DNA from: Pyxicephalus adspersus
Lineage: Eukaryota > Chordata > Amphibia > Anura > Pyxicephalidae
Direction: 5' to 3'
DNA length: 64,000 nucleotides
Assembly (NCBI RefSeq): GCF_032062135.1
Contig: NC_092861.1
Span: 63,509,895-63,573,894 of the forward strand
The notes under the pieces were generated by a model, which saw nothing but the letters and a program-made list of their open reading frames with translations, was not told where the DNA came from and made no database searches. This document shows, piece after piece, positions 24,346-36,928 of this stretch. The position numbers and the translations under genes were made by a program. Positions within the stretch are counted from its first letter, which is position 1, and the number at the start of each line of letters is the position of its first letter.

Positions 24346-25735
24346 AAGGAGTGAGGCAAAATGAAGAAGATCAACGCAGAAGTTTTAGAAAAGCAAAGGT
24401 ATCTGCAAAATAAAAGGTAGAGAACAATGTTCCATACAAATATACCTAATATTTCCTACCTCCCCCACCAGCCTAAAATAATCCACCCTCTCTGCATCTT
24501 CATCCTCCAGGGACCCAACCGTAGAAGTTAAGGGGTTGACGGGTAGCTGCAGCCATATGGCCATATGGTTGCTGTGTGTAAAAGCACATTTATTCAAAGA
24601 TTACAATTTTTCAATAGCTTTCAATTACAAAATTAAAATGACCACAAAATTATACATTTTTAATATTAGAAGAATAAATTGTGTGCAAACTCTTTAAACA
24701 TGACCATGAACTATATATGATGGATCAACTCATGGGATCTATTTTGAATATTCCAGGTTCATGTGTTTCAATAGCAGTAATTGATTCTCCCCCAGAGAAT
24801 GTTTCAGTGAAAGTCAGATTTACTGCTTTATAAATAAACCCTATTAGAATCAAACAGAAATGGGAGAAAAAAACACCAAACTGCATGTGAGTGACGTGCT
24901 CGAATTTGGAAAGCAGAACTTATTTTTTTAGAGATCTCTATAATTATGGCTGCATTGTTTACTTTTTGCAATAATAGGCCCTAATATATTGGAATTTTGC
25001 ACACACCATGGCTGTTTAGGACACAAAACTGGACAGTATACTAGGTGGGTAAACTGCTGAGTGAAGATGAGCTTGCAAAGTGTTGGAAATGAGGAAGTAT
25101 TACCCATTTACTAATTAGATTTATAGTGATAAAACAACACACAGAAAGACAATGTTATCTGGGGGCCTCTAATAGAGACCTTTAATGAAATAGATTTAAG
25201 GTTTACGTGCATACATTAGCATGTGCCACAACATATGGTAACACAACCTCAGGTATGGGTGGTCCCCTAGAGCCATATCACAATAACGTAGGGCAGTTTT
25301 TTTCCGCTTTTTTGTGGCTAGAAATAAAATTAATTTTATTTAATGAAAGCTCTGTATTTCAGTAATTCCAGCAATTTGTTTCCTTTTGTAACATTTGGAG
25401 CTTGTTAAAGGATTACCAACCAGTAGCTGCTTATGTTATCCAATGCACCTGCAGATAACCATGGCACACCAGCAATTTGCAGCTACTTCATAGCCAGCTG
25501 GAACAACTAACCCACTCAGCTACAGATCACCACAGAGAAAAATCAGAGATATTTGTTCTGCTACAAAGTTGCTGCTGTGACATGGCACTTACTTTTCAGC
25601 TTTTCAGTTCACAGTCTAGGATACAGTCTTGAAGTGCAAGCAAACTAAGTGTAGTCTTTCAAAGCAAAGAATTGCACCAAAATGTATAAACAGTAAAGCC
25701 CAGTCTCACATACAACACATTTGTGAATATGTTAT
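24346..25735. other. No recognisable feature
   Basis: No gene. A poly(T)-rich AT stretch precedes the Tc1 fossil. Its left terminus could lie near 25620-25735 but is not recognisable. Confidence 0.4.
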
Positions 25736-26913
25736 ATGGTTTCTATAAAGGAGGTGTCTAAAGAACTCAGGAAAAAGGGGTTGATGCCCATAAAGCTGGA
25801 ATAGGTTACAAACCATCTCTAAATAGTTTTGACTTCACCAATTAACATTCCAACAAATGGAGGAAATGTAAGACCCTTGTGACTCTACCCAGAAATGGGT
25901 AACCATCAAAGATACCTCCAACTTCAAGGAGTTCAGAATTCTTGGAGGCTACAAGGGATCTGAGGTCTAAGCAACTGACGGCCAGGCTCACATGGTTGAC
26001 TGTTCATGAGCTCACCGTCAGGAGAACACTAAACGACAATGGTGTAAATGGAAGGGAAAGCCACTGCTCTCTCCAACAATATTGCCAACTCTCTACGGTT
26101 TGCTAAAGATCATGTGGACAACCCAGGAGGAGCTGTACAAAGAAAAAACACTCAATTCCAGCATAAGAAACTCATCCAAACTGTGAAATGGTAGTGGGGG
26201 TGTTCTGGTTTGGGGCTTGTTTTGCTGCACCTAGGTCGGGAAAGTTTGCCATCATTAATGGACGAATTAATTCTGAACTATACCAGAAAATTTTAATGGT
26301 AAATGTAGACATCTGTCTGTAAACTTAGTATCAAGAGACATCCTGAATAGTTACCCCCCCCCTCCTATTGCCCCCACTTCAGTGTCCTCTCTCCCTCCTG
26401 TGTCACTTTCTGTTTCTGTCTGTCATCTGAAACCCCTAATTCATGTACAGCGCTGCATAATATGTCGGCGCTAAATAAATCCTGTTTAAAAATAATATTG
26501 GTTAAAGAACAATAAGTGAATGTCCTGGAAAGGCCAAATCAAAGTCCTGACCTTAATCCAATTAGAATTGTCATGGAAAGTCCAAAAGCAAGCAGTTTAT
26601 GTGAGGAAACCCACCTTCTTCCAAAAGCCAAACCTGTTCTGTATGGAGGAATGGGCTAAAATTCCTTAAGTTAAAGTGCAGGACTTACAACAGTTACAGA
26701 TAAGTTATTGCTGCAAAAGAAGGTCACACCAAATACTGAGAGGACGATTCACTTATTTTTGCCACACGCAAATATGTTATTGCATAATTTTTTTAAAATA
26801 AATCAATGAACAAATAAAAATATTTTGTTTAGTTCTGTTTTCCTTTTTTTTGAAAATCAGATAAAATATAGAAATTTAGTGTTTAAGGTTTACAAACTTT
26901 CAAGCACCACTGT
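25736..26913 (+). pseudogene. Tc1/mariner transposase fossil with right terminus
   Basis: The nucleotide sequence follows a Tc1-like transposon: GGTTACAAACCATCTCTAAA, ACAAATGGAGGAAATG, CACCGTCAGGAGAACACT, TTTGCTAAAGATCATGTGGA, TTCCAGCATAAGAA, GTTCTGGTTTGGGG, then CAAAGTCCTGACCTTAATCC near 26537 (the SPDLNP catalytic-region block) and GTGAGGAAACCCACC. The right terminus GTTTACAAACTTTCAAGCAC + CACTGTG ends at about 26913. Internal deletions (near 26110-26140 and at the LINE-tail insertion), frameshifts and stops abolish function. The protein would have been a DDE transposase cutting at TA. Confidence 0.8.
26353..26506 (+). mobile_element. L2-like 3' tail inserted in the Tc1 fossil
   Basis: CCCCCCCCTCCTATTGCCCC...GTGTCACTTTCTGTTTCTGTC...TACAGCGCTGCATAATATGT + CGGCGCTAAATAAATCCTGTTT, the same 3' UTR as at 39400 and 2500. 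Tc1 sequence lies on both sides (ACATCTGTCTGTAAACTTAG before, GGTTAAAGAACAATAAGTGA after). About 50 bp of Tc1 target appear lost at the junction. Confidence 0.7.
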
Positions 26914-27433
26914 GACTGCTAATCCAAACAGGTAGTTGAAGAAGAGAAGTGTATACAAACATGTTTGTGTCCACAGCAAAAGGCAACATCACAGAAACAA
27001 CAAATGCGGCTTACATGACACCAACTGGCCAAGCGGTACAGGGGCCCTAATGACGTGTAACAGATGTCCTGTCACCTGGGCCAAATGTGTCACAGGCACC
27101 TTGTCATGTCACACAGCTGGCAACAACACAAGCTGCTCATTCAGGCCGAGTGACCATTATAGGATTTGTTCCAGGTCACCCACCTCTATCCAGCCAATGT
27201 AACAGAGTGCTGCCTGTGTAAGAGAACAAACATTGGAAGAATCGTTGTATAAACAATATAAATAAGATGGGGGACACTTGTGAGAGCAGACATCCAGTGA
27301 GAGAAGGGTATGAATTAACAAAAATTCAATACAAGTGGTACATAAAATAAAACGTTAGCTGTAGCCATACTTATTTATTATTTTAGGTGTATGGAGAGTC
27401 TAACAATGAACTTTACTTCTTACATTTCATCTG
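26914..27433. other. No recognisable feature
   Basis: Includes a moderately GC-rich block (27000-27200) with an 88-codon open frame of unrecognised sequence. No gene call is made. Confidence 0.4.
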
Positions 27434-27437
27434 TTAA

Positions 27438-28317
27438 AGCCGAAGTAAACCCAAAACAATCACACTTACCATCAATCCCGCAGATCAGTCTGTCGGGAGG
27501 TTTCTTCTATCGGGTCCCGCTTTGTCCCAGTATCTGTCTTCGGACCAGCGCAGAGGGAGCGCCGGGCGCCAACATCTTCTCCTCCCTTCTTCCATGTTCT
27601 TCTTCCTACTTCACCCAATCTCACACTGCTCAGGCGCGAGATTGGGTGACAGGGATTGGGAAAAATTTGCTGATCTCATTGTGCATGTGGGAGATCGGCA
27701 AATTTTTTTCTATTGATAAAAGGGCTCCTTCTGCGTATGCCAGAGATGCTTGCAGCCAAAAGCCTCCTGGGATGTGTGATGTATGTATTTCAGGAGGCTC
27801 TGTACTCCCATTAGGCTGGCCAGGGGTCAGCAAACTCCTGCCTTTAGGCCGGATACGGCCTAGCCGGTAGTTGGTTTCGGCCTAAAGCCCCCTGGTCAAT
27901 CCGGCCTAATGCTGGCCGGCAACCCGCGGATCAGCCAGGGGCCTTTAGGAACTACCGGAGCCGTCGGAGCTCCAGTGCCGTCCCCTTTCAGTTGCTCCCC
28001 TGGGGAAAGCTCACTGAAGGTAAATCCCTCTCCTCCTCAATGCATATGGAGGAGAGGGATTTCACTTCAGGGGGCATTCCCTGGAGGTGGGCGGAGCCAT
28101 CAGGGCAGTTCTGGCCTAGTGTGCTCCCGCCCACCACATAAATGGCCTAGTGGCCATAAAAACTGTTTTAAAAATAAAGCTTTGCCGACCCCTGGGCTAG
28201 GCGATCAAGAATTTTTTTTTTTTTTAAAGTGTTACACTTGAAACACAAATTTTTTACTTTAAATAAAAGGGTTGTCTACACTTTTATGTAAGTAAAATTT
28301 CTGGGTTTAGGTACGCT
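27438..28317. mobile_element. TTAA-flanked MITE (piggyBac-like) containing a hAT-like element
   Basis: Terminal inverted repeats AGCCGAAGTAAACCCAAAA and, inverted, AGCGTACCTAAACCCAGAAA, flanked by TTAA at 27434-27437 and 28318-28321. Without the nested element it is about 500 bp. An internal inverted pair is GGAAAAATTTGCTGATCTC / GAGATCGGCAAATTTTTTTC. Open frames within (27391-27870 and others) are taken to be non-coding. Confidence 0.7.
27821..28194. mobile_element. hAT-like non-autonomous element, nested
   Basis: Starts CAGGGGTCAGCAAACTCCTG and ends TTTGCCGACCCCTG, the terminal inverted repeat CAGGGGTCGGCAAA typical of a hAT family. The right flank GGCTAGGC (28195-28202) matches the left flank GGCTGGC (27814-27820) with one base missing, consistent with an 8 bp hAT TSD. 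The interior carries GGCCGGATACGGCC-type GC-rich repeats. It is 374 bp with no transposase. Confidence 0.75.
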
Positions 28318-28321
28318 TTAA

Positions 28322-29334
28322 ATATATATTGTGTTTCATTATATCTGTTCAACCAGTGCAAACAATACCAGCCAGAAATCCTGTGAGTTTGGCTGATTCT
28401 ATGCACTCTTACAGAGTATTCTGAAGCAGTTTTATCAGCCCCGCTGCGGACTACAGAACTTCTCCCCCTTTTTACTTCATAAAATCATATTTGTGTCACC
28501 TCTCCCTACAGACATCTTAAGCAGGAATATTAAGAAAATGTATTCCAACCTTACAGAAGATATGTTTGTATACTGCTTGGTTATTATTATTTATAATGAT
28601 GAGCTAGGCAAATCATTATGTGTTCTGTTTAATCTATTAAAATGACACATGATAGAATTATAATAAAATAATATTTTAAAGTAAGCATCATGTCCGACAT
28701 GAATTTGTATCATATATTCTAGGTTATTTTGGCTAATAATGAAAGATCTTGTTATTCTTCAAAGGAAGGGCAGATTATCTCTGTAATACAAACAGCAGAA
28801 TACTTACCTCTGCAGCATCTTCTGCCTTCCAGGTGTGTCACATAGTGTGTCCCCTGCTGCAATGCAGTGGTTCCTCCCATGTCTACAGGACACACCTCCA
28901 GCAGAAGGAACCATTGCCCATAGTGGGGGGAGATGCCAATCCCCATGCCAGTGCAGATTTTACTCACCACCTGCTGCTAAGTACTCTGTCTGTGCCAGCT
29001 TCCTGACAGTGACAATGCCTGTGCAATGTGTGTGGGCACAAGGCATTCTAATCCCAACCATGACAGCAGGTGACTGGATGACACCACAGGGCCACAAGCG
29101 GGGTATAGCGCACAGTCTATACTAGTAAAGTATAGGGTCCTGCACGGAATATCACCAGGTGTTATCAGAGTAAAAACTGCAGATTTACAAAGTAAACAAT
29201 ACATTGTGTGTACATTTATTCCCCAGTATTATATATTTATATAAAGCTGGGCTCTGTAGGTGACCCAGTCTGTCCAGTGTCATGGTTACTGCCCTATGCT
29301 CAGTGTAAGGTGTCATACACTGCGCGCCTCGTCT
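28322..29334. other. No recognisable gene; GC rises towards the promoter
   Basis: Short open frames on both strands at 28749-29204 have no motif. GC content rises after about 28830. This may be proximal regulatory sequence or diverged repeat; neither is demonstrated. Confidence 0.4.
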
Positions 29335-29480
29335 ATCACTGCACATCACGTGACGTCCTCCCCGCCAGACACACAGGTCCCCAGTCCACAGGGGGCGGAG
29401 CTACACGTCATATAGCGTGCAGGGTGAGGCGGTGACATTGGGGAGATAATACAGAGAAGGGGCGGGGCCAGGATTATCCA
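29335..29480 (+). promoter_or_regulatory. GC-box / E-box / CRE cluster, possible upstream promoter
   Basis: ATCACGTGACGTCC at about 29345-29358 combines an E-box (CACGTG) with a CRE-like TGACGTC. GGGGGCGGAGC near 29391 and GGGGCGGGGCC near 29459 are GC boxes, and TACACGTCATATAG lies between them. Such clusters are typical of CpG-type vertebrate promoters. The nearest gene is the LRRC1-like exon about 1 kb downstream. Direction is not determined by the sequence. Confidence 0.5.
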
Positions 29481-30410
29481 AGAGCTCGGCATCCTCTGCA
29501 TCCCTGTAGACGAGGCAGGCTCATGTGATCAGCTAATACATTGCACTGCCCATGGTTGCCTCTGTCATCTGACAACATTGCTGATCAGAACACGTGCTGC
29601 TTATAAACATCATCTCTGCTTTATTATAAAGACGAAGCTGGTTGAAACAAACAAACAACGCTGAAAAGCTGCTATTCCGTGTAACACTTTGTTGAGGCAC
29701 CTCTTGTAATAAAGCTCAGTCACTGCTGTTTCCTCTCCTTGTGTCTTCCCCTATACATCTCAGTAGGGATCAGATGTGATGGGAAAAAATCAAACATTAT
29801 TTTCTAGTTACCAGATGATGACAATTGTTTGTAATACACAATGCTTCCAACTAAACATTACCTGCCCATACAACCTGGCAGCATTGCACCAGGGAACACG
29901 TCAGTGTGATGGAACTATGCTAATTACAGCTGATTTTTAGGCAGTGGGTCAGATTAGATTCGTTGGGATGGGGCTCAATTTTATTTTTGTACCTTTGAAT
30001 TGCAGTTTGTATCTCATATATAAATAATAAAATGATGATAACACTAATCGGGCATCAAAGAAGATCACGCAATGCGCATGTGTAGCAGTGATCAGGGAGG
30101 TGGGGCCCGGGCCGCATGGCTGTGTGTATGCAGGGAATGCCTGTTTATGTGTCATCCCGGTCCATGTGTACATGTCCACACAGGGGAGGGCCGGGAGATT
30201 AGGGGGAGGGCTGTATGACGAATTAGGAGCCCGCACAGGACGGGTGCGTTGTATTAATCCCGGGATCTCCCATGTTACTTCCTGGAATCACACTGCCCTT
30301 GTCACCCGGGATCCCGCACGAGGGGTCACTGTAACCCTTCCATTGTGACCCGGACAGTGGGCGTTGTGGTCGGGGGAGGAGGTGTACGAAGTTGCCGTGA
30401 TTACACCTTG

Positions 30411-31253
<843 letters not shown>

Positions 31254-31582
31254 ATGCTGTGTGTATTGTAATGGTCAGCTGTCATCATTATTATTGTGGG
31301 ACAGAGTAGGAAAAGTTTACACAACTCTCCTCCTATTTGTTGCTGTCTGTCACCTGCTGGGAACATTTCCCTTCACTTCCTGTCATGGTGACACAACAGG
31401 AAATCCCCAAACTTTTGTGACTAAACTTTACCTCCTGTTCTGGTGACAATGCTAACATGTGAGACTTCCACCCCCATTCTATCTCCCTGATATAACAGTG
31501 ACCTGAGATAAACATTTAATTCATTTGCTCCTACTTTTATTGGAAGAAATCATCCCTGGGGCCTGAATGAGCAGGAAGCTTC
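31254..31582. other. Intronic sequence, no feature
   Basis: Unique-looking DNA between two tandem arrays. No coding signal. Confidence 0.45.
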
Positions 31583-32226
31583 TGATACCAGTATGCCACC
31601 CTGGCACCATTGTATGATAATAATCCTCATTCCATACTCGTATAATGTAAGACGTGGTTATTTAGGTTGTGATACCAGTATGCCACCCTGGCACCATTGT
31701 GTGATAATATTCCTCATTCCNNNNNNNNNNNNNNNNNNNNNNNNNNNNNNNNNNNNNNNNNNNNNNNNNNNNNNNNNNNNNNNNNNNNNNNNNNNNNNNN
31801 NNNNNNNNNNNNNNNNNNNNNNNNNNNNNNNNNNNNNNNNNNNNNNNNNNNNNNNNNNNNNNNNNNNNNNNNNNNNNNNNNNNNNNNNNNNNNNNNNNNN
31901 NNNNNNNNNNNNNNNNNNNNNNNNNNNNNNNNNNNNNNNNNNNNNNNNNNNNNNNNNNNNNNNNNNNNNNNNNNNNNNNNNNNNNNNNNNNNNNNNNNNN
32001 NNNNNNNNNNNNNNNNNNNNNNNNNNNNNNNNNNNNNNNNNNNNNNNNNNNNNNNNNNNNNNNNNNNNNNNNNNNNNNNNNNNNNNNNNNNNNNNNNNNN
32101 NNNNNNNNNNNNNNNNNNNNNNNNNNNNNNNNNATTGTGTGATAATATTCCTCATTCCATACTCGTATATTACAAGACGTGGTTATTTAGGTTGTGATAC
32201 CAGTATGCCACCCTGGCACCATTGTG
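31583..32226. repeat. Minisatellite, 88 bp unit, gapped
   Basis: The block GATACCAGTATGCCACCCTG begins at 31583, 31671 and 32196. Units include GGCACCATTGT, ATTCCTCATTCCATACTCGT and GACGTGGTTATTTAGGTTGT. The first spacing is 88 bp. From 31671 to 32196 is 525 bp, close to six units, so the 413 N at 31721-32133 fit about five hidden units. Confidence 0.9.
31721..32133. other. Assembly gap (413 N)
   Basis: A run of N inside the 88 bp minisatellite. Confidence 0.99.
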
Positions 32227-34659
32227 TGTGACTGAGCAGTGACGAGGCTGGATGACCGGCTGCTGTACAGGAGGAGAATTCCTGTGTTGTTTCTTCAGGT
32301 TTCAGGAAGTTGTGTCCCCGGGCAGGTAGAAGTCCGGCCTCCATGGCACATTCCTGTGTTCACTATCATCACACAACACAGCGGGGGATCACAGCTTTAT
32401 TACTGCCCCATCTGCTCCTCTGTGTGTGAGGTGCACTTGTGTGAAGTCATTGTGTTGTAAATGCTGCTTATACATCTGGTACATAATCAGAGCAGATCCA
32501 TAGTGTACATGTATGTTTATATTGTAGTCACTTGGCCTAAATACCACAGAACAACATATTCTTGTGGGGGTGATTGTCATAAAATGCCATATCCTATTGT
32601 TACACGCACAATTTCCTTGTATTCCTAGCACTCTCAGACACTTCCAGTCCTTTTATGTATGGAAATCAGAGGTCACATAATTTTGGAAAATCTGTGCAGT
32701 TCAGTGGTGGTTGGTAAGCGGTGAATTACTGAGATGTATTGCACGTCTGATCCTCACAAGTTATTATTATTTAGCAGCTTTGTCCTATAGAGGAGCTGCA
32801 CATTGCTGATTCTTCCCCGGGTGAGGTGTGGCTGGTGATAGAATTGCCAGTGTGATATCAGTCCAGGATGTTATGATATCAGAAAAGTTATATTGTTACC
32901 AATTTTACATTCCAGTTGTCAGTAAACCTGTTTGTCTTTGTTATATCTTTGTATGGCTGGCCCAAAGCAAAGTTCACTTGATACTAGTTCTACCTTGGTC
33001 TTCTAAACACTTTACAAACTCTGTGTGGGATGATTATAAGAAGCTGCTCCTACTTTTCGGGGATCTTCTTGCTGGGCTCATGAATGAACTTGTCCTAGGC
33101 AGTCATGCAATCTAATACCTACAGCTGGTATGTGTGTTATCCAGCCGTTTCTTCAGGTTCTTCAATCTTTTTGTGCTTTTTCTAGGAATCTGAAAAAAAG
33201 GTTTTGGGCACATACTCCTTTTAAAAAAGCCTGTATTTAGTTGTATTTATGTTGCAATATCAGCAATGCTTTCTGTTGACACTCTGACCCTCCTACACAG
33301 CCTTCTGCATAGAGGTGAATTGGGGTCATTGTACACACTCCAACCAATGGTATAGGCATCATAGAAAGCCAGGCTGTGTCTCTGAAGAAGTAACACTCCT
33401 GTGCATTGATTTTCTTTTTTAGGAAATCGGCACAGTCATTACAAAATATTACCCCAACATTTATTGAAATTACACTTGGTTTAAGTAGATGTACAATCCC
33501 TAGGATCGTCCTCAATTTTCAAACAATTCTAAAAGTCTACTTTTCTTTCCTCCAATCCTTTATTCATGGCAACAGTACTGTATGTATCTCTATATCTTGT
33601 TTCTGTAAATGCTGCACCATGGCTTATTTGATTATCCATGTAAAAACACACAAGTCAGAATCTACAATGTGAATTGCTAACATGTAGGTGAAGCAGGAGT
33701 TTTTTTTCCTAACAAAGCATGAGTTTGATGAAAGAACCGAGCCATGTGTATAAAAGGAAAATGAAATCATCCTTACTGGTAAAGACTTGTCAACACAGTC
33801 CAAGAGCAGTGACAGGGCAAAATGTCTTGTTTTGTTATATTCTAATTCACACTAACATGGTGTAAAGAAATGAGGTAGACAGCTTTCTATTGTACTGCAA
33901 TAGTGCACATCGACTAAATGGAAAGTAATGAGTCTTAAAAAAACAAAACACTTATAAAATGTACCAGAGTGCATGCAAAAAACACATTACTGTTCACATT
34001 GTAAACAGAAATGTGCTGGCATTCGCACGTAATCTATGCTGCTTGCAATGGTGAAACTATCAGTTATTGCAGAAAATGAGCCAATCTTACCTATCCCGGC
34101 AATGTAGAGGTGTGCTCAGGACAAGTTCATAGCTTTGTTCTCAACTGTTGCACTTTACAAAGTTTTGCAAAATCAGTAGCAGATTTTACCATGTAAGTTG
34201 GTTAAGGTTGGGCTATAGTTCTGCTTTGAAAATTCCTGAACAGGCAGGATTTTTATTGCCGAAGGGACAGATGGTGCCCCTGATACCCAAGCAATGACTG
34301 AATGACTTCAGTGCCTCTCTTCTGAACTTTGAGAGGGAATTGCTTCACAGTGTCTACAGGTCAGTGGAGGTTTATTTTAAAGCGTAATAAAACTGTACCA
34401 TAAAAGACAGAAGACCAAGGGTTAGTCATCTGTATTGCCTTTGGTCTCCCCCCGCAGGATTGGTATTGCTGACCTACCATGGCTTGAGGTGGCCACTTTG
34501 GTTAAGGCAGGGTTTTGCTTCATGTCAGTCATCAGCAATGGGAACACTTAGCCACATGGTAGTGACATCGCCAAATCTTGTAATATTAACAACAGAAGAA
34601 CAGCCTTAAAATTTATTTCACAGATATACAGCTATGAGGCATATAGTGTGGTGTCTAGG
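32227..34659. other. Intronic sequence, no recognised feature
   Basis: No exon, repeat terminus or strong hairpin recognised. Several open frames of 70-95 codons lack motifs. Confidence 0.4.
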
Positions 34660-34662
34660 CAC

Positions 34663-34745
34663 TCTCACATTATTATTATTATTAATAGTAATAATAATAA
34701 TAATCAGGATTTATATAGCGCCAACATATTACAAACCGCTGTACA
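34663..34745 (-). mobile_element. L2-like 3' tail, minus orientation
   Basis: An (ATT)n/(AATA)n tail is followed by CAGGATTTATATAGCGCCAA + CATATTACAAACCGCTGTACATC, the reverse complement of the L2-like terminus. It is followed at 34750 by CATACCTCCCAACTTCTGAGG, the start of another frog-type dispersed repeat (to about 34830). Confidence 0.65.
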
Positions 34746-34855
34746 TCACATACATACCTCCCAACTTCTGAGGTGGAAAATAAGGGATGTGCTGAAAAAA
34801 AAAGCTAAAAAACATGCACGGAACAAAGTTTTCCAGAGCACAAAAAATAAGTCTT

Positions 34856-34857
<2 letters not shown>

Positions 34858-34890
<33 letters not shown>

Positions 34891-34901
34891 TATATATATG
34901 C
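34858..34901. repeat. (TACA)n(CA)n(TA)n compound microsatellite
   Basis: TACATACATACA, then about ten CA units, then ATATATATATG. The His/Thr- and Val/Cys-rich frames on either strand come from it. Confidence 0.9.
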
Positions 34902-35079
34902 TGCATACCTTGTAGCCACAAAATACTGCTAAATCCCATAGCACAAGCCAGTGTTTCATAGATGCATAAAATCCTAAGGGATTAAAAAACTCATCGTCCC
35001 AGACTAAAAACAATACATTTTATACAGTTGAAAACTATTTAGTAACCAGCATCTGATGAGACCAAATCACTTTTCCTTG

Positions 35080-35155
35080 TCTTTTAGCCAGGTACACCAC
35101 CCAGCGCTTTCAGTAAGCACCCGGCTGTTTTTGGGTGGTTATTGAAAAGTTGAAT
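35080..35155 (+). repeat. Dispersed repeat, plus copy
   Basis: TTTTAGCCAGGTACACCACC, then GCGCTTTCAGTAAGCACCCGGCTGTTTTTGGGTGGTTA. The reverse complement of 52741-52835 carries the same order (TTTTAGCCGGGTGCACCCGG, TTTTCAGTAACAGCCCAGCTG, GGGTGGGTGGTTACTGA). The family is unnamed here; two copies are in the window. Confidence 0.6.
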
Positions 35156-35184
35156 CTCAATACAGGAACCGCCACCCACCAATA

Positions 35185-36042
35185 CCGTGTTTCCCCGAAA
35201 ATAAGACACGGTCTTATATTTTTTTGGGCTTCCAAAAACACACTAGGTCTTATTTTCAGGGTAGGTCTTATATACTTTTTTTAATGAAAAAAAACACTTA
35301 CCATATTCATGTATGAATATGGCCATAAAAAAAGGCACATTTTGAAGTGGTTAACGTATTAAGGTGCTTTAACACTGATCCACAGATGCAGCACAGTGCA
35401 CCAGAAAAGATACGGTAACCCACAGGTGCACTGTACAGCATCTGTGGATCTGTGTAAAATCAGCACTCAGTGGATGTGGCCGGGGCAATGATTGCTCACA
35501 TTTTTATTTTTTTTATTTTTCTGTGCATTTGAGAGTTTTATATGGTGACCCAATTGTAAATTAAACTCTTCATTGATTCATTGCTACCGGTATTGGTTAC
35601 TGAATTCAGCATTTCTCTTCTTGCACTGTTACTGTATTAAATCAGCCAGCTTGTCCTTACAAACCTAAAATCAGCACAAAATGTGGCTGGGGCAATGATT
35701 GCTCACATTTTTTTTTATTTTTTTTATTTTTATACCGTAATTGTGCTGGTTAAAATAAAAAAAAAAACTTACCTTATCAGAAGACGCGAGCCGAGTTCCT
35801 GGCTTCTGACAGGCGAAGTGCATGTAATATCACTCCGCCTGTGACAGGAGCCGGAACTACAAGGCAAGCATCGGCTTGTGCGGCTCCGGAGTGTGCACGC
35901 CCGCTGTCTCCCGCTCGGTGAGTATTTTTTTTTCTTTTTTCTACTAGGTCTTATTTTCGGGGTAGGTCTTATATTAGGGCAGGTTGGGGGAAAAGTGCTA
36001 GGTCTTATTTTCGGGGTAGGTCTTATATTCGGGGAAACACGG
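35185..36042. mobile_element. MITE with CCGTGTTTCCCCGAAAATAA termini
   Basis: An 858 bp element flanked by TA (35183-35184 and 36043-36044) with terminal repeats CCGTGTTTCCCCGAAAATAA and, inverted, CCGTGTTTCCCCGAATATAA. The subterminal motif AGGTCTTATTTTCGGGGTAG recurs twice at the right end and once, slightly altered, at the left. An internal direct repeat (GGGGCAATGATTGCTCACAT, near 35483 and 35688) is present. The TA TSD suggests a Tc1/mariner-type or similar source. Termini are familiar from reptile and amphibian genomes. Confidence 0.75.
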
Positions 36043-36044
36043 TA

Positions 36045-36928
36045 GTTAATGGGGAGAACACTGCATATGTAATATACATCTGTCAGCACTAGGTAATGTA
36101 CAGCTGGATGTATAGAGTTCAGCGGGCATCATTATGTATCACCTTGCCCTTTTTATTGCTAATCAGCAGGAGAAAAAGAAAAATCCCCATACCAGTGGTT
36201 AGTGATAGAAGAAATTGTATTACTATAGGGAGAAGTAAGGGCATTAGTCATTATTGATGAGCCGTGCACTGCTCAGTGTATTTAGCGAAATACATTGAGC
36301 GTATTTCAAAATGGACATCACCTGTCTGTTCTGCAATATGGTAAAGCTGAACTTTAGTTGCCCTTCAATATGTCATGTATGTGTTATCCAGAACCCATAC
36401 AAACCTGGAAGCAAGCCAGACAGTCTAGTATAAGATATAGTAAAAACCTTATTGCCCACCTTGCATGACTTTATCTCAATGTAATGCTATCTGTGTAAAA
36501 AACTACAATAATGTTTGAAGCAGCCATATTTCATGGTTTGGTCATATCTTGTTCAAAGGGACAGCTGTAATAGAAATGGAGCATTTTGTTTGTGCGTTCA
36601 TATTGTGTCCTGCAGGATCCCCCTGGTTTGTTTGCACAGCAGGGATGTAAGACCTGCACACTTCCTGATGTCTTCTCCTCAGTTTAACACTTTCAGGTTG
36701 TTGTTTTTAAAAAGAATTTTGTTTCTAAAAGTAGTAATAATATGGCAAAGCTAGAGGAAAAGAGGCAAAAGGTTGACAATGATTCTATTTAATGTACATG
36801 AGCTTCTTGTGACAGTCGCTCAGGTCTGCACCCTATACATAGTTTGTTCATTGAGAGAGCCTCTGACAGTTTATTTCAGTGAGTCTCTTCTCCTTTTCTC
36901 ACACATCCCCTGTCCATTCCCACACTTA
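36045..36928. other. Intronic sequence, no recognised feature
   Basis: Nothing supportable. Confidence 0.4.

Noticed and set aside
27391..27870. 159-codon open frame
   Set aside because: Starts outside and runs through the terminus of a TTAA-flanked MITE and into the hAT-like element, so it is chance.
1..30000. Upstream neighbour gene such as KLHL31, expected from LRRC1 synteny
   Set aside because: No BTB, BACK or Kelch sequence is recognisable; it may lie outside the window.
31593..32231. Open frames of about 165-212 codons across the second gap
   Set aside because: Mostly N, and the rest is minisatellite.
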